From Oscillospiraceae bacterium (GTDB lineage: Bacteria > Bacillota > Clostridia > Oscillospirales > JAAYXM01), in assembly GCA_017421025.1 (NCBI GenBank), contig JAFQME010000014.1:1-36686 (forward strand): DNA of 36,686 nucleotides. The letters run 5' to 3'. Both the position numbers and the translations under genes were made by a program. Below the pieces are notes generated by a model. The model had not been told where the DNA came from, made no database searches, and saw only the letters and a list, made by a program, of their open reading frames with translations. How positions within the stretch are numbered: position 1 is the first letter of the stretch; every line of letters begins with the position of its first letter. Below are positions 33,613 through 36,686 of the stretch, piece by piece.

Positions 33613-35075
33613 AGCGTTCTCTTGCGCTCGTTCTTGTGCTTTTGCTGCTGTTCGGGTGTACCCCGTCAGAACCGAGTGAGTCTCCGGTGGAAGATGTGCC
33701 GCAGACAACAACTCCGCTTGCCAATGGAATCTGCCGTGTCGCATATTTTCGGGAGCGCACGGTGAATCCGCTTACCACACGTGTGGGAGCGAATCTTGCG
33801 CTGTTCCGTTTGGTGTATGAAGGGCTGTTTGAACTCACCGAAACCTTTGAAGCGGTGCCGATTCTGTGCGATACGTATGAGCAAAACGGCAACGTGTGGA
33901 CTTTCACCTTGCGTGGGGTCACGTTTTCGGACGGAACTGCACTGACCGCACAGGATGTGGTCCACTCCTTTACCCTTGCGCAAGCACCGGCATCCGCCTA
34001 TGCCGGACGGTTTTCCAACATTGAGAGTTTCCGTGCCCTTGGGGAATCCGCCGTTGAGGTGGTGACCCGTGCTCCCAATGCAGAGCTTCCGGCACTGCTC
34101 GATATCCCGATCATCAAAGAATCCGACGCCGCAGTCGCACTTGGGACCGGACGGTATCAGTTCTTGTATGAAGACGGACAAGAAGTGCTGTTGCGTGCTC
34201 CGCAGCATGCGGAAGTCGCTTTGCCGTATGACCGAATCGAGATTTGTGCGGTGGGGAGTGAAGAACAGCTTGCCAAAGAACTGCAAAACGGTGCGGTGAG
34301 TATTGCCGCAGTCGATATCACGGCAACCGGAAGTGTGTCCTGGGGCGGGAATTGCGACCGTTTGGATTATCCCACCACCACCATGCAGTACATCGGATTC
34401 AATACCGCAAGGAAAGCACTGCGCTCGTCCAATGTGCGCCGTGCCATTGCGTGTGCCATCGACCGTGAAGCGGTCGCAGGAAACGACTATTCCGGATTTG
34501 CGGATGCCGCTACCTTACCCATCCATCCGAATTCCGCAAAAACGATCAAGACCATTGAGCCGCAGCTTGCATACTCGCCCGAAACCGCAACTGCAAACCT
34601 CAGCGCAGCAGGACGGGAGGAGCTTTCGGTTTCTCTTTTGGTAAACAATGAAAATCCGAGTAAAGTGTCGGCGGCACAGCGCATTGCCGAGTCCCTCAAA
34701 ACCGCAAATATCACAGCCACAGTGGAAACTGTGAGTTGGGAGGAGTTTGTCGCACGGCTGACCGCAAAGGACTTTGATTTGTATTTGGGTGAGGTTGCCC
34801 TCAGCGCAGACTTCGATGTGACAAGTCTGATTGCTCCGGGCGGTGCACTCAATTACGGCGGCTTTGTTTCAGAATCCCTCTCCCAGGCGATTTATGCCGC
34901 ACGGGCAGAGGGGAAACGGGAAGAATTCCTGCGTGGATTTGTGGAAGAAGTCCCGTTTGCACCGGTGCTTTTCAAGCGAGAGACCCTGCTTGTGCAGAAA
35001 CATTTTTTTGAAGAGATGACACCGGCGGTACACAACCCGTTTTATCATTTTTACGATTGGAAGCGTGTTTCATGA
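33609..35075 (+). CDS. Peptide/nickel-type (SBP_bac_5) substrate-binding lipoprotein
   Basis: A 488-residue lipoprotein. The signal MKRSLALVLVLLLLFGC has a good lipobox (LFGC, Cys17). The mature part follows the family 5 pattern: NPLTTRVGANLALFRLVYEGLFE, WTFTLRGVTFSDGTALTAQDVVHSF, STATGRYQF-like sequence, TTTMQYIGFNT and SSNVRRAIACAIDREAV. It is somewhat shorter than usual OppA/DppA proteins. No ABC permease or ATPase genes are adjacent, so it is an orphan that must share a transporter or serve another role. ATG 33609 overlaps the pgeF stop codon and has GGAGGAACGG upstream. Confidence 0.88.
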   Translation: MKRSLALVLVLLLLFGCTPSEPSESPVEDVPQTTTPLANGICRVAYFRERTVNPLTTRVGANLALFRLVYEGLFELTETFEAVPILCDTYEQNGNVWTFTLRGVTFSDGTALTAQDVVHSFTLAQAPASAYAGRFSNIESFRALGESAVEVVTRAPNAELPALLDIPIIKESDAAVALGTGRYQFLYEDGQEVLLRAPQHAEVALPYDRIEICAVGSEEQLAKELQNGAVSIAAVDITATGSVSWGGNCDRLDYPTTTMQYIGFNTARKALRSSNVRRAIACAIDREAVAGNDYSGFADAATLPIHPNSAKTIKTIEPQLAYSPETATANLSAAGREELSVSLLVNNENPSKVSAAQRIAESLKTANITATVETVSWEEFVARLTAKDFDLYLGEVALSADFDVTSLIAPGGALNYGGFVSESLSQAIYAARAEGKREEFLRGFVEEVPFAPVLFKRETLLVQKHFFEEMTPAVHNPFYHFYDWKRVS

Positions 35076-36346
35076 GAGAACTTGGAATTTTAGCGCATAT
35101 CTCCTCTTTTGGCGGATTTACCAAAGAGTTGTTTTCGTTTCTGAATTTTCTGGATGCATCTGGCGTGCGGGTGTGGCAGACACTGCCGCTTTGTCCGGCA
35201 GGTCCGGGCGGATGTCCGTACCACTCCACCTCGGCATGGGCAGGAGAGGCGTCCTTTACCAAAGACGATGCGGTAGAAGATGCGGAAATCGATGCATTCT
35301 TGGAGCGTGAGTTTACCTGGCTTGCGGATTTTGCGCTCTTTACCGCACTGCGTGAGGATTTGGGAAAACCGTGGTGGGAATGGCCCGAGGATGTGATTCG
35401 CCGTGACTCAGCCGCCCTGGGTCGTGAAGCGGCAAGACTGCAGCCTCGGATGCGTGAAATCTTCAAGGAGCAGTATTTGTTTTACCGTCAGTGGTCCCGT
35501 GTGCGGGACTATGCCCACAACCGTGGCATTTCCATTATGGGCGACTTGCCGTTTTATGTCGCACCTGACAGCGTGGATGTCTGGTGCAATCAGTCACTGT
35601 TCCATTTAGACAAAGTGGCGGGCTGTCCGCCTGATGCGTTCTCGGAAACCGGTCAGTTTTGGGGGAATCCGGTCTATGACTGGGATGCCCACCGTGCAAA
35701 CGGTTACGGCTGGTGGTGCGCACGGATCCGCCATTCTTTGCGGTTTTACGACCGCTTACGAATCGACCATTTCCGTGCCCTTGAGGCGTATTGGTCCATC
35801 CCCGAGGGGGCAGACACTGCGGCGGCAGGTGAGTGGGTCAAAGGTCCGGGCTATGAACTCTTTGAAGCCTTGGGTCCGGCGCCGCTGGTAGCAGAGGACC
35901 TTGGTTTCTTGACCCCGGAAGTCTATGCCCTGCGTGACCGTGTGGGGCTGCCCGGAATGGCAGTGCTGCAGTTTGCATTCACTCCGGGCTGCGATAGTTT
36001 GTATCTCCCGCATCATCATGTGAAAAATTCCGTGGTCTACACCGGTACCCACGACAACGATACCCTGCGTGGCTGGGTAGAAACCCATCCCGAAGAGGCG
36101 AAGTTTGCCTGCGAGTATCTCGGCTGCACCGACCCGGTCGAGGGCATTACCCGTGCCGCACTCAGCTCGGTCGCAGACCTTGCGGTGTTGCAGCTCCAGG
36201 ATGTGCTGGGGCTTGGCGGGGAAGCACGCATGAACGTCCCGGGTACTGTAGAGGGGAACTGGGGCTGGAAAGCGGATGTTTCGCAGCTTACTCCCGATCT
36301 TGCAAAAAAACTCAGAGCGCAGGCGACACTTTACGGGCGTGTGTAA
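35072..36346 (+). CDS. malQ: 4-alpha-glucanotransferase (GH77), short form
   Basis: A 424-residue protein, shorter than the usual 490-500 residues. Catalytic residues are in place by motif: nucleophile Asp232 in RIDHFR, acid/base Glu275 in AEDLG and Asp328 in THDND, and the GDLPFYVAPDSVDVW and FWGNPVYDW segments are typical. It transfers alpha-1,4-glucan segments (disproportionation), helping glycogen or maltodextrin use. The N-terminal region lacks the family's GIGDLG-type segment and begins GILAHISSFGG, then LPLCPAGPGGCPYHSTSAWAG. ATG 35072 overlaps the upstream stop codon by 4 bases. The link with pgeF and a peptide-binding protein has no obvious functional logic. Confidence 0.92.
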   Translation: MRELGILAHISSFGGFTKELFSFLNFLDASGVRVWQTLPLCPAGPGGCPYHSTSAWAGEASFTKDDAVEDAEIDAFLEREFTWLADFALFTALREDLGKPWWEWPEDVIRRDSAALGREAARLQPRMREIFKEQYLFYRQWSRVRDYAHNRGISIMGDLPFYVAPDSVDVWCNQSLFHLDKVAGCPPDAFSETGQFWGNPVYDWDAHRANGYGWWCARIRHSLRFYDRLRIDHFRALEAYWSIPEGADTAAAGEWVKGPGYELFEALGPAPLVAEDLGFLTPEVYALRDRVGLPGMAVLQFAFTPGCDSLYLPHHHVKNSVVYTGTHDNDTLRGWVETHPEEAKFACEYLGCTDPVEGITRAALSSVADLAVLQLQDVLGLGGEARMNVPGTVEGNWGWKADVSQLTPDLAKKLRAQATLYGRV

Positions 36347-36353
36347 TTTATGC

Positions 36354-36383
36354 TTGACAGCGTCGGGCTTGGTTTAGTATAAT
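36354..36383 (+). promoter_or_regulatory. Strong promoter of the tRNA-Ala gene
   Basis: A perfect TTGACA (36354-36359) and a perfect TATAAT (36378-36383) are separated by 18 bases, as expected for a stable RNA gene. Confidence 0.9.
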
Positions 36384-36387
36384 GTTA

Positions 36388-36403
36388 GTGTTCGCAAGAA
36401 CAC
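36388..36403 (+). other. Hairpin in the tRNA 5' leader
   Basis: GTGTTC (36388-36393), GCAA tetraloop of the GNRA class, GAACAC (36398-36403). It would lie at the very start of the transcript, 4 bases before the mature tRNA 5' end, where RNase P must cut. Confidence 0.6.
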
Positions 36404-36407
36404 TTAC

Positions 36408-36483
36408 GGGGGCGTAGCTCAGCTGGGAGAGCGTTTGACTGGCAGTCAAGAGGTCATGGGTTCGATCCCCACCGTCTCCACCA
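36408..36483 (+). tRNA. tRNA-Ala (anticodon GGC)
   Basis: A 76-base cloverleaf. The acceptor arm is GGGGGCG (36408-36414) with CGTCTCC (36473-36479), including G3-U70, the alanine identity pair. D-stem GCTC/GAGC, anticodon stem TTTGA/TCAAG with loop CTGGCAG (anticodon GGC), T-arm around TTCGATC. Discriminator A and CCA are encoded (36480-36483). The outer T-stem pair is A-C, a mismatch. Confidence 0.96.
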
Positions 36484-36542
36484 AAACAAAAAAAGGACAC
36501 CTCAGAGGGCGATCCAATAAAACAGTATAATAATGTTTTCGG

Positions 36543-36570
36543 AAAGCGGCATGAGTAATCATGCCGCTTT
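36543..36570 (-). terminator. Hairpin overlapping the recombinase stop codon
   Basis: AAAGCGGCATGA (36543-36554), loop GTAA, TCATGCCGCTTT (36559-36570). It contains the TGA of the minus-strand gene within one arm. T tracts are short on both sides, so it may be a weak two-way terminator between the tRNA and the recombinase. Confidence 0.55.
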
Positions 36571-36686
36571 TCCGTTCATAACGTCATAGAGTAAATTGGC
36601 GGGGAGTATGCCGATATAGTTGTAGCTGATCGTCACATCCTGCACTCGGTGTCCACTGGACTTGTCCGGTGCATGAACATATACGG
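36559..36686 (-). CDS. C-terminal end of a probable serine recombinase (DUF4368-like tail; 5' end outside window)
   Basis: The minus-strand frame open at the window edge gives 42 residues ending at TGA 36561-36559. The segment VYVHAPDKSSGHRVQDVTIS followed by YNYIGILP resembles the C-terminal DUF4368 tail of Firmicutes transposon-type large serine recombinases (pattern HAPDKSSGxRxQxVxIxYNxxG). These enzymes excise and insert mobile elements. Only the tail is visible, so the catalytic domain, activity and element type are unknown. The gene converges on the tRNA-Ala gene. Confidence 0.6.
   Translation of the reverse strand, partial: VYVHAPDKSSGHRVQDVTISYNYIGILPANLLYDVMNGKAA

Noticed and set aside
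1..36686. CRISPR array, insertion sequence or phage gene set
   Set aside because: No regularly spaced repeats, transposase genes with terminal inverted repeats, or phage structural genes were seen; the only mobile-element sign is the recombinase tail at the right edge.

Overview
The window looks like a chromosomal piece of an endospore-forming, Gram-positive anaerobe of the class Clostridia. It carries spoVT and an alpha/beta-type small acid-soluble spore protein gene, a glycyl radical enzyme with its activase (strict anaerobe chemistry), Firmicutes-type SecG and PgeF/YlmD genes, and strong AGGAGG-type ribosome binding sites. I cannot name the species from the sequence alone.

Layout. (1) 1-3921: the tail of a GH127-like arabinofuranosidase, then an IclR regulator, a divergent glycyl radical enzyme and its radical-SAM activase, in one probable operon. 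(2) 3922-4742: no intact gene. It holds a truncated copy of spoVT with its promoter region and leader, a terminator, a possible decayed minus-strand gene and the promoter of the next operon. (3) 4743-27745: a 23-kb, one-direction cell-surface polysaccharide locus of 20 genes, nearly all overlapping or a few bases apart, ending in a strong hairpin at 27850. (4) 27938-35075: housekeeping and sporulation genes (spoVT, a YARHG lipoprotein and a SASP gene on the minus strand, secG, typA, an AT-rich membrane protein, pgeF, an orphan peptide-binding lipoprotein). (5) 35072-36686: a short 4-alpha-glucanotransferase, a tRNA-Ala(GGC) with a consensus promoter, and the 3' end of a probable serine recombinase on the minus strand, suggesting that a mobile element begins at the right edge.

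The polysaccharide locus holds the parts of a Wzx/Wzy-type system: a polyprenyl-phosphate sugar-1-phosphate transferase, a Wzx-like flippase, a Wzy-like polymerase, two GT4, one GT32 and three GT2 glycosyltransferases, an acetyltransferase, a YdjC-type deacetylase, and a split Gtr side-chain module (GtrA, GtrII-like, GtrB). The unusual feature is that cyclic-di-GMP genes are built into the operon. A membrane diguanylate cyclase with an intact GGDEF motif is the first gene. A Wzz-like chain-length protein is fused to a degenerate GGDEF domain in the middle. A membrane protein with a degenerate GGDEF plus an EAL domain and a stand-alone EAL phosphodiesterase lie at the end, flanking gtrB. No BY-kinase or tyrosine phosphatase of the usual Wzc/Wzd-Wze/Wzb type is present.

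My main hypothesis is that this is a self-contained, c-di-GMP-controlled polysaccharide machine in a Gram-positive, in which a Wzz-pseudoGGDEF protein takes the place of the tyrosine-kinase copolymerase. The layout and motifs are seen directly; the regulatory reading is inference.
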